Positions 28,083-38,562 of a stretch of DNA of 64,000 bases are shown here, in pieces. The DNA lies in assembly GCA_021324575.1 (NCBI GenBank), contig JAJPIW010000027.1:1-64000 (forward strand), in the 5' to 3' direction. This DNA is from Intrasporangiaceae bacterium (GTDB taxonomy: Bacteria > Actinomycetota > Actinomycetes > Actinomycetales > Dermatophilaceae). The notes beneath the pieces are model-generated. The model made no database searches and had not been told where the DNA came from. It worked only from the letters and a program-made list of their open reading frames with translations. Both the position numbers and the translations under genes were made by a program. How positions within the stretch are numbered: the stretch's first letter is position 1; each line of letters opens with the position of its first letter.

Positions 28083-28867
28083 GGATCGCCCGCCTCGGCG
28101 CACCCGGGGCCGAGCAGGAGGTCGTCCTGGGCCCCGGGGAGTCTGTGCCACCCGGCATCCGGGTCGGACCACCCATCACCCGACCCGGCAAGATCGTCGG
28201 GATCGGCCTCAACTACGTGGGCCACGCGGCCGGAGCCGGGGTCGCGACCCCGACCGAGCCGGTGGTCTTCCTCAAGGCCTCATCCTCCCTGAGCGGACCG
28301 ACCGACGACATCGTGATGGTGCCCGGTTCGACGACGACCGACTACGAGGTGGAGCTCGGTGTCGTCATCGGCTCCACACTCCGCGGCGTGACGGACCCGG
28401 GCATCGCCCTGGCGGGCGTCGCCGGCTATCTCCTCGCCCAGGACGTCTCGGACCGCTCCCTCCAGCTCGAGCGGGGCGGTACCTGGACCAAGGGCAAGTC
28501 CGCCGACACCTTCTGCCCGGTCGGGCCGTGGCTGGTGACGCCCGACGAGGTCGGCGACCCGGCGGCCATCCGGCTCCGGCTCTCCGTCAACGGCGACCCG
28601 CGACAGGACGACACCGTCGCCGGGATGATCTTCGGTGTCGCCGAGATCCTTTGCTACGTCAGCGGATTGATGACGTTGGAACCCGGCGACCTGGTCATCA
28701 CTGGAACGCCCGCCGGGGTGGCGATGGGCCAGCCCGACCCCCGCCCGTACCTCCGGCACGGCGACGTCGTCGTCGCCGACGGCGGCATCCTCGGCAACCA
28801 GCGAAACCGCGTCGTCGACGTGGCGTACGGTGGCGGCAGTCCAGTCCACGAGGAGGTGCACGCGTGA
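28079..28867 (+). CDS. fumarylacetoacetate hydrolase family protein, candidate ureidoglycolate lyase
   Basis: A 262-residue FAH-fold enzyme: IVGIGLNYVGHA, metal ligands in DYEVELGVVIG, GYLLAQDVSDRSLQ, KGKSADTFCPVGPW and LVITGTPAGVAMG. The fold hydrolyses or cleaves C-C or C-N bonds in keto-acid-like substrates. It sits between glycerate kinase and allantoinase with four-base overlaps on both sides. No AllA-type ureidoglycolate lyase is in the window, so this gene is the best candidate for releasing glyoxylate from ureidoglycolate; FAH-family members are annotated with that activity in other bacteria. The specific reaction is inferred from context. Confidence 0.8.
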   Translation: MRIARLGAPGAEQEVVLGPGESVPPGIRVGPPITRPGKIVGIGLNYVGHAAGAGVATPTEPVVFLKASSSLSGPTDDIVMVPGSTTTDYEVELGVVIGSTLRGVTDPGIALAGVAGYLLAQDVSDRSLQLERGGTWTKGKSADTFCPVGPWLVTPDEVGDPAAIRLRLSVNGDPRQDDTVAGMIFGVAEILCYVSGLMTLEPGDLVITGTPAGVAMGQPDPRPYLRHGDVVVADGGILGNQRNRVVDVAYGGGSPVHEEVHA

Positions 28868-30210
28868 TCCCCGATGTCGTGATCAAGGCCCGACGGGCCA
28901 TCGTCGACGGCCACGAGACGGGTGCCACCGTGTCCCTCATCGGCGGCCGGATCGTCGCCATCGACCCCTTCGACACGGACGTGCCAGCGGCCCCCGAGAC
29001 CGATGTCGTCACCCTGGCCGACGACGAGGTGCTGCTGCCCGGGCTCGTCGACGCGCACGTCCACGTCAACGAGCCGGGTCGCACCCACTGGGAGGGCTTC
29101 GCCTCGGCGACGAGGGCCGCCGCGGCCGGTGGCGTCACGACGATCATCGACATGCCCCTCAACAGCATTCCCTCGACCGTCACGGTCGAGGCGCTGGAGA
29201 CCAAACGGGCCGTCGCTGCGGACCAGGTGTATGTCGACGTCGGCTTCTGGGGCGGCGCCGTCCCCGGCAACGTCCCCGACCTCCGGCCGTTGCACGAGGC
29301 GGGCGTCTTCGGCTTCAAGTGCTTCCTCCTGCACTCCGGCGTCGACGAGTTCCCTCACCTGTCGACCGACGAGCTCTACGCTGCGTTGACCGAGGCGGCC
29401 ACCTTCGACGGGCTCGTCATCGTCCACGCCGAGGACCCCGTCACGATCGACTCCGCAACCCCACCCAGGGGTCCGGCATACGAGATGTTCCTCGAGTCCC
29501 GCCCGAAGGCGGCCGAGGAGCGCGCCATCACGACGGTCATCGAGGCGACCCGAGCCACCGGTGGCCGGACGCACATCCTCCATCTCTCCGACGCCGACGC
29601 GGTCCCGCTCGTCGCGGCCGCGCAGGTCGAGGGCCTCCGCGTCTCGGTCGAGACCTGCCCGCACTACCTCACCTTCGAGGCCGAGCAGATCCCCGACGGC
29701 GCAACGCAGTTCAAGTGCTGCCCCCCGATCCGCGAGCACGCCAACCGCGATCGGCTGTGGTCCGGGCTCGACGCCGGCACCATCCGTAGCATCGTCTCCG
29801 ACCACTCGCCGTGCACCCCCGAGCTCAAGCGCTTCGACTCCGGCGACTTCGGCGACGCGTGGGGCGGCATCTCCTCCCTCCAGCTCGGGCTGCCCGCCAT
29901 CTGGACCGAGGCCCGCGCGCGCGGTCACAGCCTCGTCGACGTCGTCCGCTGGATGGGCCAGGGTCCCGCGGACCAGCTGGGCCTCACCGACCGTGGCCGG
30001 ATCGCCGTCGGCGCAAAAGCGGACCTTGTCGTCCTCGCCCCGGACGATAGGTTCACCGTCGACGCAGCCGCCCTGCACCACAAGAACCCCGTGTCGGCGT
30101 ATGCCGGCCGAACGCTATCGGGAGTCGTCCGCCAGACCTGGCTGCACGGCATACCCGTCGACCTAGCTGACGCCCCTCGCGGCGCCTTGATCAAGAGAGG
30201 ACAGTCATGA
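28864..30210 (+). CDS. allB: allantoinase
   Basis: A 448-residue cyclic amidohydrolase opening allantoin to allantoate. The metal site is built from DAHVHVNEPGRTHWEGF, the lysine in FGFKCFLLHSGVDEF, the histidine in LVIVHAED, the THILHLSDADAV strand, and VSDHSPCTPELK. The TIIDMPLNSIP segment is diagnostic of AllB rather than dihydropyrimidinase. GTG start at 28864 overlaps the FAH stop; the end overlaps allE (ATGA). The following enzyme, allantoate amidohydrolase, is missing from the window. Confidence 0.95.
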   Translation: MIPDVVIKARRAIVDGHETGATVSLIGGRIVAIDPFDTDVPAAPETDVVTLADDEVLLPGLVDAHVHVNEPGRTHWEGFASATRAAAAGGVTTIIDMPLNSIPSTVTVEALETKRAVAADQVYVDVGFWGGAVPGNVPDLRPLHEAGVFGFKCFLLHSGVDEFPHLSTDELYAALTEAATFDGLVIVHAEDPVTIDSATPPRGPAYEMFLESRPKAAEERAITTVIEATRATGGRTHILHLSDADAVPLVAAAQVEGLRVSVETCPHYLTFEAEQIPDGATQFKCCPPIREHANRDRLWSGLDAGTIRSIVSDHSPCTPELKRFDSGDFGDAWGGISSLQLGLPAIWTEARARGHSLVDVVRWMGQGPADQLGLTDRGRIAVGAKADLVVLAPDDRFTVDAAALHHKNPVSAYAGRTLSGVVRQTWLHGIPVDLADAPRGALIKRGQS

Positions 30211-31040
30211 CGACGACCCACTACTACGCCCCGCCCGGAGGCCTGCCGCCCCAGACCCGGCTCACCACGGACCGGGCCATCTTCACCGAGGCCTACGTCG
30301 TCATCCCGCGCGGCTCCATGACGGACATCGTCACCAGCCGCCTGCCCTTCTGGGACCTGACCCGGCTGTGGGTTCTCGCCCGGCCGCTCTCGGGCTTCGC
30401 CGAGACCTTCTCCCAGTACCTCGTCGAGGTGCTGCCCGGCGGCGGCAGCGACCGGCCCGAGCTCGACTCCGACGCCGAGGGAGTCCTCTTCGTCGTGGCG
30501 GGCGGGCTCACCCTGACCCTCGGGGACCAGACGCACGCGCTCGCCACGGGCGGCTACGCCTACCTCCCACCGGGTCAGGCGTGGACCCTCCACAACACCG
30601 GCACCGAGGTCGCGACGTTCCACTGGATCCGCAAGAACTACCGGCGGGTCGAGGGCATCGACCTGCCCGACGCGGTCGTCACCAACGAGGCCGACGTGCC
30701 CGGCATCGAGATGCCCGGCACCAACGGGGCGTGGACCACGCAACGGTTCATCGACCTGGACGACATGCGACACGACATGCAGGTCAACATCGTCAACTTC
30801 GAGCCCGGCGGGGCGATCCCGTTCCCCGAGACCCACGTCATGGAGCACGGCCTCTATGTCCTGGAGGGCAAGGCCGTCTACCTCCTCAACAACGACTGGG
30901 TCGAGGTCCAGGAGGGCGACTTCATGTGGCTGCGCGCCTTCTGCCCGCAGGCCTGCTACGCGGGCGGGCCGGGCCGGTTCCGCTACCTGCTCTACAAGGA
31001 CATCAACCGGCACATGCCGCTGGGCAACGTGTTCGCCTGA
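30207..31040 (+). CDS. allE: (S)-ureidoglycine aminohydrolase (bicupin)
   Basis: A 277-residue bicupin that converts S-ureidoglycine to S-ureidoglycolate and ammonia, using Mn. The N-terminal marks are YYAPPGGLPPQT and FTEAYVVIPRG; the second cupin has the metal-binding FPETHVMEHGLYVLEGKA. It ends with a FRYLLYKDINRH stretch typical of AllE. It closes the operon begun by hyi. Having AllE implies that the cell makes ureidoglycine, hence an allantoate amidohydrolase should be encoded elsewhere. Confidence 0.93.
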   Translation: MTTTHYYAPPGGLPPQTRLTTDRAIFTEAYVVIPRGSMTDIVTSRLPFWDLTRLWVLARPLSGFAETFSQYLVEVLPGGGSDRPELDSDAEGVLFVVAGGLTLTLGDQTHALATGGYAYLPPGQAWTLHNTGTEVATFHWIRKNYRRVEGIDLPDAVVTNEADVPGIEMPGTNGAWTTQRFIDLDDMRHDMQVNIVNFEPGGAIPFPETHVMEHGLYVLEGKAVYLLNNDWVEVQEGDFMWLRAFCPQACYAGGPGRFRYLLYKDINRHMPLGNVFA

Positions 31041-31113
31041 TGGCGGCCGCCGTTCAGAACTCTCCAACCGCTGGGGTGTGGACGGTGGCAATTGGAGGGC
31101 TGCGAACGGGAGC

Positions 31114-31158
31114 ATGATGGACAACACGGTCGAATCGCGTGAGGAGGTGATCCGGTGA
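31114..31158 (+). promoter_or_regulatory. short leader ORF and extended Shine-Dalgarno before the GntR gene
   Basis: A 14-codon frame (MMDNTVESREEVIR) ends in TGA at 31156-31158, overlapping the GTG start of the GntR gene at 31155. Inside it, GAGGAGGTGATCC (31141-31153) matches 12 of 13 positions of the anti-Shine-Dalgarno complement (AAGGAGGTGATCC), far longer than usual here. Upstream, CTCCAA (31062-31067) and TTGGAG (31092-31097) could form a stem. Whether the peptide is made is unknown. Confidence 0.4.
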
Positions 31159-31850
31159 CCCAGCCCCGTCGCGCCTCCGGCATCGTCAACCTCCTCGTCC
31201 GCCACGACGCCTACGTCTCCGGTGCACAGGTGCTTGCCGAGCTGCGCCGGGTCATCGCCTCCGGGCAGATCCCACCCGGCAGCCCGATCCCGCTCGACGA
31301 CGTCGCCACCTTCTTCGGGGTGTCCCTCATCCCCGTGCGCGAGGCCCTCAAGATGCTGCTCGGTGAGGGCCTCCTGGAGCACCAGCCGCGGCTCGGCTAC
31401 ACCGTCACCGCCCTGTCCCCTGCCGAGCTGGACGAGCTCTACCTCGTCCGCGGTGCTCTCGAGGCGGCCGCGATGGAGGCCGCGGTCCGCAACTCGACCC
31501 CGGCCGACCACTCGCGCGCCCACGCCATCCACGCCTCGATGGCCCAGGCCGTCGCGAGCCAGGACGTCGTCGCATTCCAACGCGCCTCCCGCGCCTTCCA
31601 CGAGGCATTGCTCGCCCCCTGCCACATGCCACGCCTGCTCCACATGCTGGACATGGCCTGGAACCTCACCGAGCCGGTCCAGACGATGACGCGGCTGACC
31701 GCCGAAGAGCGGCTCGCCATGCACGAGGACCACGAGGACATGCTCGACGCCTTCACGGCCAGGGATGTCGACCGGCTGATGGCCGCCGCGCGCACCCACC
31801 ACGACCGGCTCACGACCTGTATCGGGCGGCTCCCGGACGCGAGCGACTGA
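31155..31850 (+). CDS. GntR family regulator, FadR/FCD subfamily
   Basis: A 231-residue regulator. The N-terminal winged helix contains VLAELRRVIASGQIPPGSPI and DVATFFGVSLIPVREALKML; the C-terminal FCD domain has YLVRGALEAAAMEAAV and metal-ligand-type histidines (FHEAL, HEDHEDML, ARTHHDRL). FCD regulators sense small organic acids. Its place between allE and the allantoin-type permease suggests control of one or both by a ureide or glyoxylate-type ligand. An imperfect 20-bp inverted repeat at 31895-31914, before the permease, is a candidate operator. Confidence 0.88.
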   Translation: MTQPRRASGIVNLLVRHDAYVSGAQVLAELRRVIASGQIPPGSPIPLDDVATFFGVSLIPVREALKMLLGEGLLEHQPRLGYTVTALSPAELDELYLVRGALEAAAMEAAVRNSTPADHSRAHAIHASMAQAVASQDVVAFQRASRAFHEALLAPCHMPRLLHMLDMAWNLTEPVQTMTRLTAEERLAMHEDHEDMLDAFTARDVDRLMAAARTHHDRLTTCIGRLPDASD

Positions 31851-31894
31851 CCCGAGCGAGCGGCATACGAGCGGATTGTTTCGCGCAGGTTGCC

Positions 31895-31914
31895 AGATAT
31901 ACGCACATATACCT
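31895..31914 (+). promoter_or_regulatory. imperfect inverted repeat before the NCS1 permease
   Basis: AGATATACGC followed by ACATATACCT reads as AGnTATA, six central bases, TATAnCT. AT-rich inverted repeats of this size are typical for FCD-type GntR regulators, and the GntR gene ends 45 bp upstream. Function inferred. Confidence 0.4.
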
Positions 31915-31991
31915 TTCACGACATACCTCTGAAACCGCCACTTCCTTAGGGTTTTCCCAACATCAGCAGCCCGAACCCAAGGAGGCCCCCA

Positions 31992-33545
31992 GTGGCCGAA
32001 GCAGTGGAAACTCCGATCACCGAGGCTGCTGCTGCCGCAGCAGGATTCGGCACTCATCACGGTGAGCACGACCACGGCGCCGGCCTCGGCGCCATCAAGG
32101 CCAGCTACGACCCGCGGCTCACCAACGAGGACCTCGCCCCGCTCAAGAAGCAGGACTGGACCTGGTACAACATCTTCGCGTTCTGGATGTCCGACGTGCA
32201 CAGCGTCGGCGGGTACCTCACCGCCGGCAGCCTGTTCGCCCTCGGTCTGACCAGCTGGCAGGTGTTCATCTGCCTCATCGCCGGCATCAGCGTCGTCCTG
32301 TTCTTCTGCAACCTCGTCGCCAAGCCGAGCCAGCGCAGTGGGGTCCCGTACCCGGTCATCTGCCGCTCGGTCTTCGGCGTGCTCGGCGCCAACATCCCAG
32401 CCATCATCCGCGGCCTCATCGCCGTCGCCTGGTACGGCATCCAGACCTACCTCGCCTCCGCATCGCTGGACATCCTCCTCGTCCGGATGTTCCACGGCCT
32501 GGCGCCGTATGCCGAGGTGACCAAGCACGGCTTCCTCGGCCTGTCCGCGCTGGGCTACGTCACGTTCGCCATCCTCTGGGTCGCGCAGGCCGCCGTCTTC
32601 TGGACCGGCATGAACACGATCAAGAAGTTCATCGACTTCGCCGGCCCCGCGGTGTACGTCGTCATGATCGCGCTCTGCGTCTACCTGCTGGCCAAGGCCA
32701 ACTGGCACGTCAACCTCAACCTGTCGAGCAAGTCGCTGTCCGGCGGCGAGGTCTTCACGACCATGCTGGCCGCGACCGCCCTGGTCGTCTCCTACTTCTC
32801 CGGCCCGATGCTCAACTTCGGCGACTTCTCCCGCTACGGCAAGACCTTCTCCGCGGTCAAGAAGGGCAACTTCTGGGGCCTGCCGGTCAACTTCCTCTTC
32901 TTCTCCATCCTCACCGTCCTCACTGCCGCGGCCACCCTGCCGGTCTACGGCAAGCTGATCACCGACCCGGTGGAGACCGTCGGCCACATCGACAGCACCT
33001 TCGCCCTCGTTCTCGCCGCCCTCACCTTCGCGACGGCCACCGTCGGCATCAACATCGTCGCCAACTTCGTCTCCCCCGCCTTCGACTTCTCCAACGTCAA
33101 CCCGCAGAAGATCTCCTGGCGGATGGGCGGCATGATCGCCGCCGTCGGCTCGGTGCTCCTCACCCCGTGGAACCTCTACAACAACCCAGCCACCATCCAC
33201 TACACGCTGGACACCCTCGGCGCCTTCATCGGGCCACTGTTCGGAGTCCTCATCGCCCACTACTACGTCGTGCACAAGCAGCAGGTGGTCATCGACGACC
33301 TGTTCACCCTCGACGAGTCCGGGGCCTACCACTACAGCAAGGGCTACAACCCCGCAGCCGTCGCCGCCACCGTCATCGCCGCTGCCTGCGCCGTCTGCAC
33401 CGTCTTCGTCCCGGCCTTCCACATCCTCACCGACTACAGCTGGTTCGTCGGCTGCGGCGTAGGCTTCGCGGCATACGCACTCCTCGCCCCGCGCATGGGC
33501 GTCTCGACCACCGCCCAGCTCACCGGCAAGAACGCGACCACCTGA
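31992..33545 (+). CDS. NCS1 family permease (allantoin/hydantoin/uracil type)
   Basis: A 517-residue nucleobase:cation symporter-1 with 12 helices. The long His-rich N-terminus (HHGEHDHGAG) precedes DPRLTNEDLAPLKKQDWTWYNIFAFWMSDVH in outline; the helix 3 region GVPYPVICRSVFGVLGAN and the NFGDFSRYGKT loop are family hallmarks. GTG start at 31992 with AGGAGG upstream. Between the ureide regulator and an allantoin-racemase-like gene, uptake of allantoin or a related hydantoin is the most likely role, but uracil or cytosine cannot be excluded from sequence. Confidence 0.85.
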   Translation: MAEAVETPITEAAAAAAGFGTHHGEHDHGAGLGAIKASYDPRLTNEDLAPLKKQDWTWYNIFAFWMSDVHSVGGYLTAGSLFALGLTSWQVFICLIAGISVVLFFCNLVAKPSQRSGVPYPVICRSVFGVLGANIPAIIRGLIAVAWYGIQTYLASASLDILLVRMFHGLAPYAEVTKHGFLGLSALGYVTFAILWVAQAAVFWTGMNTIKKFIDFAGPAVYVVMIALCVYLLAKANWHVNLNLSSKSLSGGEVFTTMLAATALVVSYFSGPMLNFGDFSRYGKTFSAVKKGNFWGLPVNFLFFSILTVLTAAATLPVYGKLITDPVETVGHIDSTFALVLAALTFATATVGINIVANFVSPAFDFSNVNPQKISWRMGGMIAAVGSVLLTPWNLYNNPATIHYTLDTLGAFIGPLFGVLIAHYYVVHKQQVVIDDLFTLDESGAYHYSKGYNPAAVAATVIAAACAVCTVFVPAFHILTDYSWFVGCGVGFAAYALLAPRMGVSTTAQLTGKNATT

Positions 33546-33549
33546 CCCG

Positions 33550-34281
33550 ATGACGATCCACCTGACCGTCGTGAACCCCAACACGACGCGATCAATGACC
33601 GACCTCATCGAGGCCGAGGCGCGCCGCGTCGCCGGCCTCGATGTGGTCGTTACCGGCAGGACGCCGACAATGGGGCCGGCGTCCATCGAGAGCCACTACG
33701 ACGAGGCGCTCGCCGTCCCCGGGCTGCTCGAGGTCATCCGCAACGACACCGTCGCCGACGCGTTCGTCCTCGCCTGCTTCGGCGACCCCGGCCTGGACGC
33801 CGCGCGCGAGGTCGCCGGCCGCCCGGTCATCGGGATCGCCGAGGCAGCAATGAAGACCGCGTCGCTGCTCGGGCGCTCGTTCTCGGTCGTCACGACCCTG
33901 AGCCGGACGATGGGCCGCGCCTGGGATCTCACCCGCACCTACGGTTTGGAACGGCAGTGCGCGGGCGTCCACGCCTGCGACATCCCCGTCCTGGAGCTCG
34001 ACGACGACATCGACCGGACGAATGCCGTGATCCTCGCCTTCGCCAAGAACGCACTGGCCGCCGACGGCTCCGACGCGATCGTCCTCGGGTGCGCCGGGAT
34101 GGCCGGCCTCCCCGAGCTGCTGAGCAGCCAGCTGGGCGTTCCGGTCGTCGACGGGGTCGCGGCGGCGACGGTGCTGGCCGAGGGGGTCGTGCGGCTCGGT
34201 CTGCACCCCTCGACCCACGGCGAGCTCGCGCCGCCCCCGCCCAAGCCCTACACCGGCATACTCGCCCCCTTCGGCACCTGA
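33550..34281 (+). CDS. Asp/Glu/hydantoin racemase family, probable allantoin racemase
   Basis: A 243-residue racemase starting with LTVVNPNTTRSMTDLIE. The two catalytic cysteines are in VLACFGDPGLDAA (near residue 76) and LGCAGMAGLP (near 177), the two-base arrangement of hydantoin and allantoin racemases. It follows the NCS1 permease by 4 bp. Racemising allantoin would let the cell use R-allantoin taken up or formed spontaneously, since the UraD product and AllB substrate is the S form. Hydantoin is the alternative substrate. Confidence 0.85.
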   Translation: MTIHLTVVNPNTTRSMTDLIEAEARRVAGLDVVVTGRTPTMGPASIESHYDEALAVPGLLEVIRNDTVADAFVLACFGDPGLDAAREVAGRPVIGIAEAAMKTASLLGRSFSVVTTLSRTMGRAWDLTRTYGLERQCAGVHACDIPVLELDDDIDRTNAVILAFAKNALAADGSDAIVLGCAGMAGLPELLSSQLGVPVVDGVAAATVLAEGVVRLGLHPSTHGELAPPPPKPYTGILAPFGT

Positions 34282-34326
34282 CTCACTGGCCCTCCTGCCC
34301 CGGCGCGTCCCCGGCTCCCGCGCTTT

Positions 34327-34443
34327 CCCCGCACGTGCGGGGTTGTTCAGCCCCCGGGGCCGACTCGACCTGAACAAGCCCGCACGTGCGGGGTTGTTCA
34401 GTCCCGGGGCCGACTCGACCTGAACAAGCCCGCACGTGCGGGG
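34327..34443. repeat. tandem array of nested palindromes, about 50-bp period
   Basis: CCCGCACGTGCGGG, a perfect 14-bp palindrome, occurs at 34328, 34379 and 34429. Between copies lies TTGTTCAG, a CCCCGGGG core with CGACTCGAC, and CTGAACAA; TTGTTCAG and CTGAACAA are themselves inverted. The two intervening units differ by one base in length (51 and 50). It sits between the racemase stop and the xdhA promoter. It is too short and too palindromic for CRISPR and may act as a terminator series or a protein-binding array. Confidence 0.8.
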
Positions 34444-34462
34444 AGTCGGGGGAGTCCGGGAT

Positions 34463-34508
34463 GCGGAAACTCGCTTCCAGCAGCCCTTGTTTCAACAGTT
34501 TGTTGACG
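34463..34508 (+). promoter_or_regulatory. xdhA upstream operators
   Basis: CAACA-GTT-TGTTG (34493-34505) is the exact reverse complement of the palindrome at the urate oxidase promoter, with the same flanks (TTT before, ACG after), so TTGACG (34503-34508) again overlaps it as a possible -35. About 15 bp upstream, GCGGAAACTCGCTTCCAGC (34463-34481) has inverted GGAA/TTCC half-sites. A -10 box is not clear. Confidence 0.6.
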
Positions 34509-34654
34509 TTACGCTCGTCCGAAGCTCCCCGAGCAGGCCCGGTCGTTCGGTATGCACCACCGGCGCCCCACACCCACGCTCCACCAGCTGTGCCCTCTGT
34601 CGCCGCCGGCGTCCGGGGCGCGATGATTGGTCAACGGCAACCGAGAAGAGGCAC

Positions 34655-36111
<1,457 letters not shown>

Positions 36112-36115
<4 letters not shown>

Positions 36116-38559
36116 GCGCCCTGTCTGACCGACCGGCCAATCCCGTTGTGGGGCAAACGATTCCGCACGAGTCCGCCGGGCTGCACGTGACCGGGCAGGC
36201 CCTCTACACCGACGACCTGACGGTGCGGACCCACGGCGTCCTCCACGCCCACCCGGTCCAGGCACCGCACGCCCACGCCCGCATCACTCGGATGGACACC
36301 GAACCCGCGCTGGCGGTCGAGGGCGTGGTCCGCGTCCTCACCAAGGCCGACGTACCCGGTGTCAACGACGCCGGCGTCAAGCACGACGAGCCGCTCTTCC
36401 CCGACGAGGTCATGTTCTACGGGCACGCCGTTGCCTGGGTGCTCGGGGAGACCCTCGAGGCCGCACGCCTCGGTGCCCTCGCCGTCGAGGTCGACTACGA
36501 CCCCCTTCCCGCGCTCGTCAACGTCAAGGAGGCCATCGCGGCCGAGCGCTTCCAGGGCGCGACGCCGCGCATGGAGCGCGGTGACATCGACGCCGGGTTC
36601 GCCGCGGCGGCCCACGTGTTCAGCGGGGAGTTCGAGTTCGCCGGGCAGGAGCACTTCTACCTCGAGACGCACTGCTCGCTGGCGATGGTCGACGAGAGCG
36701 GGCAGATCTTCGTCCAGAGCAGCACCCAGCACCCCTCCGAGACCCAGGACATCGTCGCCCACGTCATGGGGATCCCGAGCCACGAGGTCACCGTCCAGTG
36801 TCTGCGGATGGGCGGCGGCTTCGGTGGCAAGGAGATGCAGCCGCACGGCTTCGCGGCCATCGCCGCCATCGGCGCGACGCTCACCGGGCGGCCGGTTCGG
36901 TTGCGGCTGAACCGAACCCAGGACCTCACGATGTCGGGCAAGCGGCACGGCTTCCACGCCCAGTGGCGGGTCGGCTTCAACGCCAGCGGTCGGCTCCAGG
37001 CCCTCGATGCCACCCTCACGGCCGATGGCGGGTGGAGCCTCGACCTGTCCGAGCCGGTCCTGGCCCGGGCCCTGTGCCACATCGACAACGCCTACTGGGT
37101 GCCCAACGTCCGGGTCAACGGCCGGATCGCGCAGACCAACAAGACCTCCCAGACGGCGTTCCGTGGCTTCGGGGGCCCGCAGGGAATGCTCGTCATGGAG
37201 GACATCCTCGGCCGATGCGCGCCACTCCTCGGCCTCGACGCGATGGAGCTGCGCCGGCGCAACTTCTACCGCGAGGGGCAGAGCACGCCCTACGGGCAAC
37301 CCGTCAAGGACGCCGACCGGATGGGCACCTGCTGGGACCAGGTCACCAAGACCGGTGAGGTCGAGCGCCGCAGGAACCAGATCGCGACCTTCAACGCCTC
37401 GCATCCGACCTCCCGGCGCGCATTGGCCATGACCCCGGTCAAGTTCGGGATCTCGTTCAACCTCACGGCGTTCAACCAGGCCGGTGCCCTCGTCCACGTC
37501 TACAAGGACGGGTCGGTGCTCATCACCCATGGCGGCACCGAGATGGGGCAGGGGCTGCACACGAAGATGCTCCAGGTCGCCGCGACGGCGCTCGGTGTGC
37601 CGCTCTCGACCGTCCGGCTCGCGCCGACGCGGACCGACAAGGTTCCCAACACCTCGGCCACGGCGGCGAGCTCCGGTGCCGACCTCAACGGTGGCGCCGT
37701 CAAGAACGCCTGCGAGCAGATCGTCGACCGGCTCCGCGGCGTCGCTTCGAGCATCCTCGGAGTGCACCCGTCCGACGTCCGGTTCAGCGACGGCACGGTG
37801 ACCAGTGTCGGCGGCGGCCAGGTCATCCCGTGGGGCGACCTGGTCAACAAGGCCTATTTCCAACGGATCCAGCTCTGGGCGGCCGGCTTCTACCGGACCG
37901 AGGGCCTGCACTGGGACTCCTCGGTCATGCACGGCTCCCCCTTCAAGTACTTCTCCTACGGCGTCGCTGCCGCCGAGGTCGAGGTCGACGGGTTCACCGG
38001 CGCCTACCGCCTCCGGCGGGTCGACATCGTCCACGACGTCGGCGACTCCCTGTCCCCTCTGCTCGACATCGGGCAGGTCGAGGGCGCGTTCGTCCAGGGC
38101 GCCGGCTGGCTGACCCTGGAGGACCTGCGCTGGGACGAGTCCGACCGGCCCTCGCGCGGCCGGCTCGCCACCCAGGCGGCCAGCACCTACAAGCTGCCGA
38201 GCTTCTCGGAGATGCCCGAGGTCTTCAACGTCGCGCTCCTGGAGCGCGCGCACGAGGAGGGTGCGGTCTACGGCTCCAAGGCCGTCGGCGAGCCCCCGCT
38301 CATGCTCGCCTTCTCGGTGCGCGAGGCGTTGCGCCAGGCAGCGGCGGCCTTCGGCCCGGCCGGGATCAGCGTCGACCTCGCCTCTCCCGCAACGCCGGAG
38401 GCCGTCTACTGGGCCGTCGCGGAGGCCCGTCGCGCGAGCGAGCACGGCCATGTCACGGAGGGCGGGACGGGGGTCGTGCCCGACCAGTCCACCGCCGATC
38501 TACGTCCCGCGCACCCCCGCTCGGAGCAGGCCACCAACGCAGCGACCGCCGGCGTCTGA
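36112..38559 (+). CDS. xdhB: xanthine dehydrogenase molybdenum-binding large subunit
   Basis: An 815-residue molybdopterin subunit that hydroxylates hypoxanthine and xanthine to urate. It starts GQTIPHESAGLHVTGQALYTDD, then shows FAGQEHFYLETH, MGGGFGGKEMQ, FRGFGGPQG (Arg of the purine site), GGTEMGQGLHTKM and the active-site glutamate region GEPPLMLAFSV. GTG start at 36112. The tail after about residue 780 is Ala/Pro-rich and unlike the family core. XdhA, XdhB and the maturation factor XdhC follow one another closely, with guaD next. Confidence 0.95.
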
Positions 38560-38562
38560 ACC

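Noticed and set aside
29925-33686. A 1253-codon minus-strand open frame (and similar long antisense frames, e.g. 17282-19399, 25004-27541)
   Set aside because: They are antisense shadows of recognised genes in high-GC DNA, with low-complexity Asp/Gly/Val/Arg-rich translations and no family features.
33550-34281. Racemase-family gene as the missing allantoate-processing enzyme
   Set aside because: It has the two-cysteine racemase site and lacks the metal ligands of M20 amidohydrolases.
34327-34443. CRISPR array
   Set aside because: Only two full units, the unit interior is repeated rather than unique, and every segment is palindromic. No cas genes are nearby.
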